A stretch of DNA of 42,457 nt from Streptomyces carpinensis. Its GTDB lineage: Bacteria > Actinomycetota > Actinomycetes > Streptomycetales > Streptomycetaceae. The DNA is taken from the NCBI RefSeq assembly GCF_002154505.1, contig NZ_MUBM01000076.1, forward strand, positions 347 to 42,803, read 5' to 3'. Every line of letters starts with the position of its first letter. Position 1 is the first letter of the stretch. The notes under the pieces are model-generated. The model did no database searches. It saw only the letters and a program-made list of their open reading frames with translations, and was not told where the DNA came from. Below, in pieces: positions 31,154 through 39,088 of the stretch. A program made the position numbers and the translations under genes.

Positions 31154-31979
31154 ACTGCTCCTCCACCGCGGACGAGGCGATCGTGGTGACCGCCTTGAAG
31201 GTCCGGATTCCCTCGTACATGGTGGCGCTGGTGTACGCCACCTTGCGCTCGCCGACCCGGGACACGCCGGGGACGACGGTGGCGGCCATGGCCAGGTGCT
31301 CGGCGTCGAACTCCAGGGCGATGGTGAAGGGCCCGCCGCTCACCGGCTTCTGACGGACAGCCAGGGAGGCGGCCTCCTTGGCCGCGGCGCGGATGTCGGC
31401 GGCGGTACGGCCCGGCGTGCGGCACACGGCGGCGTACCGCGACACATGGTCCTTCACCGCGACCTTCAGCGCCTCGGGCGCGTACCCGAGCGCGTCCTCG
31501 CAGGCCACGTCGTCGCCGGTGACCAGGACGACCGGCACACCGTACTCGGCGACCACGTGCGCGTTGAGCAGGCCCTCGCTGGCCCGTACGTCGTTCAGCC
31601 ACACCCCGGTGATGGAGTTGGCGAGGTAGGTGTGGGCGAGAACGCCCTCCATGCCGGCGCCCGCGTGGTAGCCGACGAAGGCGATCCCGTCGACGTCGCC
31701 GTGCTGCACGCCCTCCACCATCGACAGCGACTTGTGCCGCCCGGTGAGCATCTGGGCCCGCTCGTCGAGCCGTTCGAGCAGCAGGTTGCGCATGCTCCAG
31801 TGGGCCTCGTTGATGAGGACCTCGTCTGCGCCGCCGTCGAAGAAGCCCAGCACGGCGGCGTTGACATCGGAGGTGAACATCGACCGGCACCGCTCCCACT
31901 GCGGTGTTCCCGGCAGCACGTCGGCGGGCCAGGTCACCCCGGTGGCGCCTTCCATGTCGGCGCTGATGAGGATCTTCAT
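31146..31979 (-). CDS. M55 family metallopeptidase (DppA-like D-aminopeptidase)
   Basis: A 277-residue M55 enzyme. The first metal-binding signature ISADMEGATGV gives Asp8 and Glu10. Further conserved parts are DVNAAVLGFFDGGADEVLIN, NEAHWSMRNLL, GYHAGAGMEGVLAHTY (His ligands) and VVLVTGDDVACEDA. The B. subtilis relative DppA is a decameric D-aminopeptidase acting on D-Ala peptides. It is the first gene of the M55/M20/S9/S66 operon. No strong ribosome-binding site precedes the ATG, and TAACGT about 9 bases upstream could be a -10 of a leaderless transcript (inference). Confidence 0.9.
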   Translation of the reverse strand: MKILISADMEGATGVTWPADVLPGTPQWERCRSMFTSDVNAAVLGFFDGGADEVLINEAHWSMRNLLLERLDERAQMLTGRHKSLSMVEGVQHGDVDGIAFVGYHAGAGMEGVLAHTYLANSITGVWLNDVRASEGLLNAHVVAEYGVPVVLVTGDDVACEDALGYAPEALKVAVKDHVSRYAAVCRTPGRTAADIRAAAKEAASLAVRQKPVSGGPFTIALEFDAEHLAMAATVVPGVSRVGERKVAYTSATMYEGIRTFKAVTTIASSAVEEQYG

Positions 31980-32008
31980 GGAGCGTCACGTTACGCGCCG
32001 AGCGGCGA

Positions 32009-32060
32009 ACCGGCTACGAGGACGGCGATCGATCCTTCCCGGATCACTGGACGAGCCGGT
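32009..32060 (-). terminator. Nested inverted repeats after the amidotransferase-like gene
   Basis: Outer arms ACCGGCT (32009-32015) and AGCCGGT (32054-32060) enclose a small hairpin GATCC-TTCCC-GGATC (32031-32045). It lies just past the stop at 32070 and upstream of the peptidase operon. Confidence 0.4.
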
Positions 32061-32069
32061 CCGGCCCGG

Positions 32070-32939
32070 TCAGGCGGCCTTCTGCGACGCGGCCGCGGCG
32101 GGGCGCAGGTCGTCCAGGGTGAGCGGGTGGGCCGGGGGTTCGGGCAGGACGACGCGGCGGGTGGTGCCCAGGTCGGGGCCGACCTGGAGCAGCTCGCCCG
32201 CCTCCATCAGGCGCCAGCCGGGGTTGTCGTCCATGCGTTCGCTGGCGACGACCACGGCGGGGTGGTCGGCGAGATGGGCGGACTGGATCCGCATGCGCCC
32301 GTGGCTGCCGCTGTGGTCCAGCTGCCGCGTGCCGTGCGGACCGCCCGCCGGGCGCTCGAGGACGTACAGCTCGTGGGTGGCGGGGTAGCGCAGCGCCCAC
32401 AGCCGGTCGGCGGTGACCAGGACGAGATTGAGGGCGTAGACCGGCAGGTTCCGTGCGATCCAGCCGGCCGCGTGCTCGATGCCGGCGGCGACGTCACCGC
32501 CGTGGCGCCGGGTCTCCCGGGTGATGAGGGCGAAGAACCGCTCGGAGTCGGTGTCGCCCCGGACCAGGGACCGGTCCTCGCCCAGATGGCCGTCGAGCCG
32601 GTCCAGGCCCTCGATGACCCCGTTGTGCGCGAACAGCCGTCCGTCCTGCTCGAAGGGGTGGGTGTTGCGGGCGTCCAGGCTGCCGGTGGAGGCGAAGCGC
32701 ACATGGGCGAGGAAGGTGGCGGACTCCACCCGGCGGGCGTCCTCGGCGAAGGCGCGGTCCTCGTACGCGGCGATCGGGGCCTTGTCGACGTGCGGGGTGC
32801 CGTCCGCGGCGAAGTAGCCGAGACCGGTGCCGTCGGGGTCGCGGCGGCTCTGCCGGTCGAGGCTGTCGGGGGCGTCCAGCAGCCAGAACGTGGCGTGGGT
32901 GCGCCGCGGGGAGCTGCTGAGGCCGAACAGACGGCACAT
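32070..32939 (-). CDS. Class II glutamine amidotransferase-like protein (EgtC/YafJ type)
   Basis: A 289-residue Ntn-hydrolase. It begins MCRLFGLSS, so Cys2 becomes the N-terminal nucleophile after Met removal. Glutamine-site motifs are HVRFASTGSLDARNTHPFEQ, FAHNGVIEG and GDTDSERFFALI. The protein is only the glutaminase domain, with no synthase part, as in EgtC or YafJ. Family members hydrolyse gamma-glutamyl amides. It starts 15 bases after the glutamate decarboxylase stop, suggesting a shared function. Confidence 0.87.
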   Translation of the reverse strand: MCRLFGLSSSPRRTHATFWLLDAPDSLDRQSRRDPDGTGLGYFAADGTPHVDKAPIAAYEDRAFAEDARRVESATFLAHVRFASTGSLDARNTHPFEQDGRLFAHNGVIEGLDRLDGHLGEDRSLVRGDTDSERFFALITRETRRHGGDVAAGIEHAAGWIARNLPVYALNLVLVTADRLWALRYPATHELYVLERPAGGPHGTRQLDHSGSHGRMRIQSAHLADHPAVVVASERMDDNPGWRLMEAGELLQVGPDLGTTRRVVLPEPPAHPLTLDDLRPAAAASQKAA

Positions 32940-32954
32940 CGGGTACCTCCTCGG

Positions 32955-34385
32955 TCAGTGGCGCCCGGGGCGACGTACGTTCTTCGTCTCCGCGCCATGG
33001 GCGAAGGTTCCGGCGTCGTCGGCGCCGCGATGCGGCTCCGGCTGCTTCTCCAGCCGGGTCAGGACGCGGCGCAGATCCTCCAGGAGCAGATCGGCCAGGT
33101 CGTGGCTGAAGCCGTTGCGGACCACGATGCGCAGCACGGCGAGGTCGGTCCGGTCCTTCGGGAAGGTGTACGCGGGTACGAGCCAGCCGCCCTCCCGCAG
33201 CGCGGCGGAGACGTCGAAGACGCTGAAGTTGCCGACGTCCTCGCGCACCCGGAAGGCGAAGACGGGGATGTCGTCGCCGCGGGTGATCAGCTCGAACGGG
33301 CCGAGCCCGGCGATCTCGTCGGCCAGCCGGGTGGCGACGTCACGGCAGGTCTGCTGCACCTTCCGGTAGCCGTCGAAGCCCAGCCGCAGGAAGTTGTAGT
33401 ACTGGGCGACGACCTGCGCGCCCGGCCGGGAGAAGTTCAGCGCGAAGGTCGGCATGTCGCCGCCGAGGTAGTTGACGTGGAAGACCAGGTCGTCGGGGAG
33501 GGCCTCCTGGTCGCGCCACAGGGCCCAGCCGACTCCGGGCATGACCAGCCCGTACTTGTGGCCGGAGGTGTTGATGGAGGCGACCCGCGGCAGCCGGAAG
33601 TCCCACACCAGCTCCGGGTCGAGGAAGGGGGCGATCATCCCGCCGGACGCGCCGTCGACGTGGATGGGGATGTCCAGGCCGGTACGGGACTGCAGGTCGT
33701 CCAGGGCCGCGGCGATGTCGGCGACCGGCTCGTAGCTGCCGTCGAAGGTGGAGCCGAGGACGGCGACGACCCCGATGGTGTTCTCGTCGCACAGCTCGAC
33801 CGCCTTCTCGGGCGTGAGGTGGAACCGGTTGCCCTCCATCGGGACATAGCGCGGCTCGACCTCGAAGTAGTCGGCGAACTTGTCCCAGCAGATCTGGACG
33901 TTGATGCCCATGACGAGGTTGGGCCGCTCGGTGGACTTGCCCTCGGCACGGCGCCGGTGCTGCCAGCGCCGCTTGAGCGCCAGGCCGCCCAGCATCGCCG
34001 CCTCGCTCGATCCGGTCGTCGAGCAGCCGATCGCGTGCCGCGGGTCCTCGGCGTGCCACAGCCGGGCGAGCATGTGGACGCACCGCAGCTCGAGTTCCGC
34101 GGTCTGCGGATACTCGTCCTTGTCGATCATGTTCTTCTGGGCGCACTCGTCCATCAGCCGCAGAGCCTGCGGCTCGGCCCAGGTGGAGACGAACGTCGCC
34201 AGGTTCTGCCGCGCGTTGCCGTCGAGCATCAGCTCGTCGTGCACCACCTGGTAGGCGGTGTCCGGCTCCATCTCCCCCTCCGGCAACGCATACCGCGGCA
34301 CCTGCAGCGGCTCCCGGCTGAAGAGCGGATTGACCGCCAGGTCCCGGCTCTCACCACGCCGGTCACGAGAATGCCTCACCGTCAT
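32955..34385 (-). CDS. gad: Glutamate decarboxylase (PLP-dependent)
   Basis: A 476-residue group II decarboxylase making GABA and CO2 from glutamate. Key parts are the GCSTTGSSEAAMLGGLALKR phosphate-binding stretch, IHVDGASGGMIAPF (the Asp contacting the PLP ring) and SINTSGHKYGLVMPGVGW, whose Lys would form the Schiff base. The C-terminal part includes LRIVVRNGFSHDLADLLLED. The length matches bacterial GadA/GadB. ATG 34385 (MTVRHSR) is used because GGAGG lies 11 bases upstream; the in-frame ATG at 34403 is an alternative. The last 25 residues are extra and charged. Confidence 0.92.
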   Translation of the reverse strand: MTVRHSRDRRGESRDLAVNPLFSREPLQVPRYALPEGEMEPDTAYQVVHDELMLDGNARQNLATFVSTWAEPQALRLMDECAQKNMIDKDEYPQTAELELRCVHMLARLWHAEDPRHAIGCSTTGSSEAAMLGGLALKRRWQHRRRAEGKSTERPNLVMGINVQICWDKFADYFEVEPRYVPMEGNRFHLTPEKAVELCDENTIGVVAVLGSTFDGSYEPVADIAAALDDLQSRTGLDIPIHVDGASGGMIAPFLDPELVWDFRLPRVASINTSGHKYGLVMPGVGWALWRDQEALPDDLVFHVNYLGGDMPTFALNFSRPGAQVVAQYYNFLRLGFDGYRKVQQTCRDVATRLADEIAGLGPFELITRGDDIPVFAFRVREDVGNFSVFDVSAALREGGWLVPAYTFPKDRTDLAVLRIVVRNGFSHDLADLLLEDLRRVLTRLEKQPEPHRGADDAGTFAHGAETKNVRRPGRH

Positions 34386-34465
34386 ACCCGCCCCGTCCTC
34401 CATCCGTCGTCGGTGTCACCGATGGATCTTCGCGTGTCTGCGAGTGCCCGTCACCAGGCGGTCCA

Positions 34466-34490
34466 CGCCGCCGGTACCCGGCCGGCGGCG
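34466..34490 (-). terminator. Hairpin after the GT4 gene
   Basis: Perfect 9-bp arms CGCCGCCGG/CCGGCGGCG around a 7-nt loop, six bases past the stop of the minus-strand GT4 gene. It separates the glycosyltransferase operon from the decarboxylase operon. Confidence 0.65.
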
Positions 34491-34496
34491 CGGGGC

Positions 34497-35627
34497 TCAG
34501 CGCTCCAGGAAGTCGAAGAGCTCTTCCCAGCGGTCGGTGATCGAGTCCGGGTCGAAGCGCCGTACGCTGCGCAGCGCCTGCTCGCCCATGGAGTCGCGCA
34601 GGTGCTCGTCGGACATCAACCGCACCAGATGCCGGGCGAGTTCGAAGGTGTTGCCGGGGCGGGCCAGCAGGCCGTCCTCGTCGTGGCTGACGATCTCCCG
34701 CACACCGGGTGCGCAGTCGAACGCCACGCAGGGCACGCCGCAGGCCATCGCCTCGAGGAGCACCAGCGGGAAGCCCTCGCCGCGGGAGGACTGCACGAAG
34801 ACGGACGAGGCGCGCAGCGCACCGGGTACGTCGTCGGTCTGCCCGGCGAAGTCCACCGACCCCTCCAGCCCCAGGTCCGCGCACCGCTGCCGCAGCTCCG
34901 CCTCGGACTCTCCCCGGCCGTAGATGCGCAGGGTCCAGCCCGGCTGCTGCGGCGCGGCCTCGGCCCAGGCGTCCAGGAGCAGGTCGACGCCCTTCTCGTG
35001 GGAGAGCCGGCCGATGCTCGCCACCACCTTCTCGGTGCGCGGCGAGGGGGTGTCGGGCACGATCGGCAGCGGGTTCGGCATGAAGCCGAGGTTGTTCAGT
35101 CCCTCGCCGACCCAGCGGTCGGCGTCCTCCTGGGTGAGGGCCAGCAGCCGGTCGACGTCCTTGTAGTACTTCTTCACCCGTTCGAACCGGGAGCTCTTGC
35201 GGGCGGTCTCGAAGGACTCGTGGGTCATGCCGATCACCGTGTGTCCGGCGGTGTCCGCGAGCACCACCCACTCCATCGCCCACACCTGGGGGACGATGAT
35301 CACGGCGCCGGGCCGGGCGGCGCGGAACAGCGTCGTGAGCCGGGTCGCCGCGCTGCGCATATGGGTCTCGTGGCGGCGGACGGCCGGGTCGGCGGCGCCC
35401 AGCAGGCGGCGCGCCCGGGGACGGCCGGGCGGCCGGCGGGCGTACAGCGTCTCCGTCCGGAACGGGGGCTCGCCGAGGTCCATCGGATGGTTGGCGGGGG
35501 CGATGCCGACGATGGTGACCCGGTGGCCGCGGTCGGCCAGCAGCCCGGCCATCTGGGTCTGCCAGCGGCCCACGCCGCCGAGTTCGTTGACCTCGTTGGC
35601 CACGAAGAAGATGTCGCGCTGGGTCAT
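34497..35627 (-). CDS. Glycosyltransferase family 4
   Basis: A 376-residue GT-B-fold retaining glycosyltransferase. The N-terminal acceptor domain starts DIFFVANEVNELGGVGRWQT. The nucleotide-sugar domain begins ASIGRLSHEKGVDLLLDAWA, and the GT4 E-x7-E signature is in EGFPLVLLEAMACGVPCVAF. There is no signal peptide or membrane helix. The start ATG overlaps the stop of the GT2-TagF gene by four bases. Together they probably make a teichoic-acid-like or exopolysaccharide chain. Confidence 0.9.
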   Translation of the reverse strand: MTQRDIFFVANEVNELGGVGRWQTQMAGLLADRGHRVTIVGIAPANHPMDLGEPPFRTETLYARRPPGRPRARRLLGAADPAVRRHETHMRSAATRLTTLFRAARPGAVIIVPQVWAMEWVVLADTAGHTVIGMTHESFETARKSSRFERVKKYYKDVDRLLALTQEDADRWVGEGLNNLGFMPNPLPIVPDTPSPRTEKVVASIGRLSHEKGVDLLLDAWAEAAPQQPGWTLRIYGRGESEAELRQRCADLGLEGSVDFAGQTDDVPGALRASSVFVQSSRGEGFPLVLLEAMACGVPCVAFDCAPGVREIVSHDEDGLLARPGNTFELARHLVRLMSDEHLRDSMGEQALRSVRRFDPDSITDRWEELFDFLER

Positions 35628-38500
35628 CGGGCCTCTCCCGCGGGGCCGAAGAAACGGTCCACGATCTGCGCCGCGGCGTCCCCGCGGTCGTACTCACCGT
35701 ACTTGTCCACGAACTCCTTCAGCCGCGCCTCGTACGAGGTGCGCACGGTGCTCAGGTCGCCGAGCGCGGCGAAGAGTTCCCCGGCGGTGCGCGGGACGGG
35801 GCCCGGCGCCTCGGTGAGCAGGTCGAAGTAGGTGCCCCGGGTGTCCTGGGCGTACTCCTCCCAGTCGTGGACGTAGAACACGATGGGGCGCTGGAGCAGG
35901 GCGTAGTCGAACATCACGGAGGAGTAGTCCGTGATCAGGGCGTCGGCGAGCAGCATCAGCGGGGTGATGTCCGGCTCGCCGCTGACGTCGATCACGCGTC
36001 CGGCCACCGACGGGGGCAGGGTGAGGCGGTTGAGGTAGTGCGCCCGGACGAGCAGGGTGTACTCGTCGCCGAAGCGTGCCGCGAAGTCCTCCACGTCGAA
36101 GGGGAACTCGAAGTCCCGGACGCGGCCGTCGGGTCCGGCGCGGAACGTGGGCGCGTACAGCAGCACCCGCCGGTCGGGGGCGATACCGAGGCGTTCGGCG
36201 AGCTTCTGCACCTCGGGGTCGGGCGCGGCGCCCTGCCGGGCCCGCACGAGGGCGTCGTTGCGCGGATAGCCGGTGCGCAGCAGCTTGTCCTCGGGGATGC
36301 GGTAGGCACGGGCCAGGGTGCGCACATCGTGCTCGCTGCGGACCACGAAGTGGTCGAAGCGGTCCAGTGCCTGCTGGTAGGCGCGCTGTTCCGGCTCGGA
36401 CAGCATTCTCAGGCCGGGCTCGTCGAAGCCCATCCGCTTGAGCGCGGAGCCGTGCCAGGTCTGGATGTACGTCGTCTCCGGGCGCTTGGCCAGGCGCAGC
36501 GGGTAGCCCTGGTTGTCGATCCAGTACTCGGCCTGGGCGAGCGCCCTGAGGTAGCCCCACGACCAGCGGCGCACCAGCTCCGCGTCCTTCGGGAAACCCT
36601 CGGGGCGCTCACCGGCGTACGACCAGATCGGGGTGATCGGCGCGCCGCGGCGCCGCAGCTCCTCGTAGATCGCGCGCGGGCTGTCGCTGTACTGCTTGCC
36701 GAGGTGGCTCTCGAAGACGACCGTGCCCTTGCGGACGGGCAGCCTGGTCAGCATGCGCTCGTAGACCTGGAGCTTGCGGGCGCCGGAGTTCAGCTCCCGG
36801 CGCAGGGCCCGCAGCCTGCGGTAGGTGCCCTTGGCGGCGCGGGCGGGACGGCCGTGCAGGTTGCGCTCCACGGCGGCGCGCCCGGAGCGGGCGAGCCGGC
36901 CCTGCTGGGTGAGCCGGAAGGCCAGGTGGCCCTTGGCCGACACCTGGGCCTCGAGCCGGTCCGCCATGAGGCGCGTGAGGCGCGGCCGGACGGGGACGTG
37001 CTCGGCGTGTTCCAGGTCGACGGCGCCGACGGTGAGCCGGCTGGTGGTCCGCTTGCCGTCCGCGGTGAGGTGCAGCCGGACGTCCCAGACGTCGTCGACG
37101 ATGCCGAGCGGGCGCAGCCGCCGGGCCAGCGGCACCTCGGCCCGCCAGGCGATCGTGTCGCCCTGGTGGCGCGGGGCGGGCACCGGGAAGGTGAACGTCT
37201 GCAGGCTGCGGCGGCGGGCGCGGAACTCCAGCTCGGCGGTGAGCCTCGCGTCCCGGGCGATGGTGTGCAGCGGGTTGACGACCTCCCCGGCGAGCACCAC
37301 GTCGCCGCCGTGCGCGGTGTACTCGGTGAGCCGGTTGCGCAGGTACATCTGGTTCAGCTGCTTGGCGTGGTAGCCGAGCGTGGTGACGTCCAGGACGGAG
37401 CGCATGTCGGCGTCGTCGAGGTAGCGGTCGGTCCAGTAGATCCGGCCGTCCCGCTCGGTCAGCGGTGCGGAGATCTTGTTCCGGTTGAGCAGCGTGTCGA
37501 TGGCCGGCATCAGGTCGGTCCAGTCCTCGCGCAGCAGCAGCTGGGCGCAGATGGCGTGGACGCGGTCGAGCTCGGCGTAGGCGGCCTCGGGGAAGTCCTG
37601 GACGTAGCCGCGGGCCAGCTCGGCGAAGCGGTGCCGGTAGTCGTCGTCGAGGAACGGCAGTTCCCGCAGGTAGAGCACCAGGTCGTGCTTGAGGAACTTG
37701 ATGTCCTTGCGCAGCTTCAGCTCGTCCTGGCCCTGGCGGTCCAGGATGGCGTCGATACGGCGGTGGATCTCGACCCGGTCGGCGAAGTTGCTGATCTCGT
37801 TGCGCCGGTTGCTGATCGACTTGACGGTCGTCTTCTGGACCACGTTCCAGAAGTAGACCGTGTTGGGAATGAGCGTGATCCGCCGCGCGGCCAGGTAGGC
37901 CTGGGCCGAGAAGAGCAGGTCCTCGTAGTGGATGCCGCGGGGGAAGACGAGGTCGTTGTCGAGGAGGAAGTCGCGCCGGTAGCACTTGTTCGTCGACAGG
38001 GTGTCGAAGACGAACAGGTCCGGCAGCTCGGCGACGGAGTCGAGGGTGCGGGTGGTGCGGTACAGCCAGGGGTACCACTGGACCCGCTTGTCGTGCCGGC
38101 TGTCCGTGTGAACTCGGACACACAGGGCGGAGACGAGGTCGGCGTCGGTGCGGTCGCCGGCCTCGACCATGTTGCGGCACGCGTTGCGTTCCAGCGTGTC
38201 GTCGCTGTCCAGGAACATCACGTACCGGCCGCGGGCCACCTTCACGCCCTGGTTGCGGGGCTCTCCGCAGCCGCCGCTGTTCTCGGGCAGCCGGATGGCG
38301 CGGACCCTGTCGGGGTGGGCCGCGGCGAGCGCCTGCGCGACCTCGTGGGAGCCGTCCGTCGAGCAGTCGTCGGCGATGATCACCTCGACATTGCACAGTG
38401 TTTGCTCAAGGACGGAACCAACGGCCGTCGGAAGTCTCTCTTCGTCGTTGTAGACGATGACGACAACACTGACGTCCGGCTCGGGCGCGACGGTCGACAC
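35624..38500 (-). CDS. Bifunctional GT2 glycosyltransferase / CDP-glycerol glycerophosphotransferase (TagF-like)
   Basis: A protein of about 958 residues. Residues 10-250 are a GT-A family 2 transferase (VSVVVIVYNDEERLPTAVGS, VEVIIADDCSTDGS, MFLDSDDTLE). A middle linker of about 350 residues follows. From about 600 a TagF/glyphos-transferase domain begins (VVFESHLGKQYSDSPRAIYE, TYIQTWHGSALKRMGFDE, ITDYSSVMFDYALLQRPIVF). Such enzymes polymerise poly(glycerol phosphate) wall teichoic acid. GTG 38500 has AGAGGTGG just upstream; GTG 38506 is the alternative. A palindromic operator lies 50 bases upstream. Confidence 0.9.
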   Translation of the reverse strand: MSTVAPEPDVSVVVIVYNDEERLPTAVGSVLEQTLCNVEVIIADDCSTDGSHEVAQALAAAHPDRVRAIRLPENSGGCGEPRNQGVKVARGRYVMFLDSDDTLERNACRNMVEAGDRTDADLVSALCVRVHTDSRHDKRVQWYPWLYRTTRTLDSVAELPDLFVFDTLSTNKCYRRDFLLDNDLVFPRGIHYEDLLFSAQAYLAARRITLIPNTVYFWNVVQKTTVKSISNRRNEISNFADRVEIHRRIDAILDRQGQDELKLRKDIKFLKHDLVLYLRELPFLDDDYRHRFAELARGYVQDFPEAAYAELDRVHAICAQLLLREDWTDLMPAIDTLLNRNKISAPLTERDGRIYWTDRYLDDADMRSVLDVTTLGYHAKQLNQMYLRNRLTEYTAHGGDVVLAGEVVNPLHTIARDARLTAELEFRARRRSLQTFTFPVPAPRHQGDTIAWRAEVPLARRLRPLGIVDDVWDVRLHLTADGKRTTSRLTVGAVDLEHAEHVPVRPRLTRLMADRLEAQVSAKGHLAFRLTQQGRLARSGRAAVERNLHGRPARAAKGTYRRLRALRRELNSGARKLQVYERMLTRLPVRKGTVVFESHLGKQYSDSPRAIYEELRRRGAPITPIWSYAGERPEGFPKDAELVRRWSWGYLRALAQAEYWIDNQGYPLRLAKRPETTYIQTWHGSALKRMGFDEPGLRMLSEPEQRAYQQALDRFDHFVVRSEHDVRTLARAYRIPEDKLLRTGYPRNDALVRARQGAAPDPEVQKLAERLGIAPDRRVLLYAPTFRAGPDGRVRDFEFPFDVEDFAARFGDEYTLLVRAHYLNRLTLPPSVAGRVIDVSGEPDITPLMLLADALITDYSSVMFDYALLQRPIVFYVHDWEEYAQDTRGTYFDLLTEAPGPVPRTAGELFAALGDLSTVRTSYEARLKEFVDKYGEYDRGDAAAQIVDRFFGPAGEAR

Positions 38501-38549
38501 GGCCACCTCTCGTCTCTGTTCCGTTCAGCTGCGGTGGGAGTGGACGTAA

Positions 38550-38566
38550 CCCTACAGGCTGTAGGG
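38550..38566. promoter_or_regulatory. 17-bp palindrome overlapping a -10-like element
   Basis: Perfect 8-bp arms CCCTACAG/CTGTAGGG with a 1-base centre. On the minus strand its second arm contains TAGGGT, a plausible -10, so a bound dimeric regulator would block transcription of the GT2-TagF gene 50 bases downstream. The rest of 38501-38654 holds no other feature I can support. Confidence 0.55.
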
Positions 38567-38654
38567 GGCGCGCCGGTCCCCGCCCCCTCCAAACTACGTC
38601 AATGCGACAATACGCCGCTCCACTGACACGCAGACCGCCGGCGCCGGGCTCCCG

Positions 38655-39042
38655 TCACCGGGTGCGGCCCGCCACGAACCACGTCGACGGCAGCTCGATC
38701 CGGTGGTCGTCCGGCGCGAACTCGGCCGTGGCCAAGGGGAGTTCACCGCAGTCCAGCACGGTGAGGCCGGCCGTGCGCAGATGTTCGGGCACCGCGTCGT
38801 CGGACACCTCGCCGGGGGCGATGCCATGCCGCAGGACCGGGGCGAGCTTGGGCGGGGGCCCGGCGGGGGCCTGTGCCAGCCCGCCCAGGATCGGCCGGGC
38901 CGCCTCGGACAGCTCGACGAGGAAGACCCCGGCCGCGCTCGCCCACGAGGGCGGCGAGGGAGTCCACGAGCGACTGCCGGTCGTCCGGTTCGCACTGGTG
39001 CAGGACGCCGCGCATGTAGACGTTGGCGTCGCCCACGACCAC
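38655..39042 (-). pseudogene. Decayed SAM-methyltransferase C-terminal half (truncated and frame-shifted)
   Basis: Two frames together form a conserved-looking C-terminal methyltransferase piece. The first frame, from GTG 39042, gives VVVGDANVYMRGVLHQCEPD. The second frame continues VFLVELSEAARPILGGLAQA, then PPKLAPVLRHGIAPGEVSDD and ends LPSTWFVAGRTR at 38655. Deleting one base from the C4 run at 38927-38930 joins them seamlessly (...ALVGERGR-VFLVELSE...). The SAM-binding N-terminal half is missing. It follows the MFS gene by 46 bases. It is either a true pseudogene or a sequencing error combined with truncation. Confidence 0.6.
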
Positions 39043-39079
39043 GGCGGGGCACGCACCGTCTCCGGTACGCGCCCCGCCG
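39042..39079 (-). terminator. Hairpin between the MFS gene and the methyltransferase remnant
   Basis: Perfect 9-bp arms CGGCGGGGC (39042-39050) and GCCCCGCCG (39071-39079) with a 20-nt loop. It begins 9 bases after the MFS stop and reaches the first base of the remnant's GTG. Confidence 0.45.
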
Positions 39080-39088
39080 GTGGCCGGA

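Noticed and set aside
30615..35831. A 1738-codon open frame on the plus strand
   Set aside because: It runs antisense across at least five minus-strand genes with clear domains; such shadow frames are expected in GC-rich DNA.
35867..38626. A 919-codon open frame on the plus strand
   Set aside because: Antisense shadow of the GT2-TagF gene; no recognisable domain and Val/Gly/Leu-rich shadow composition.
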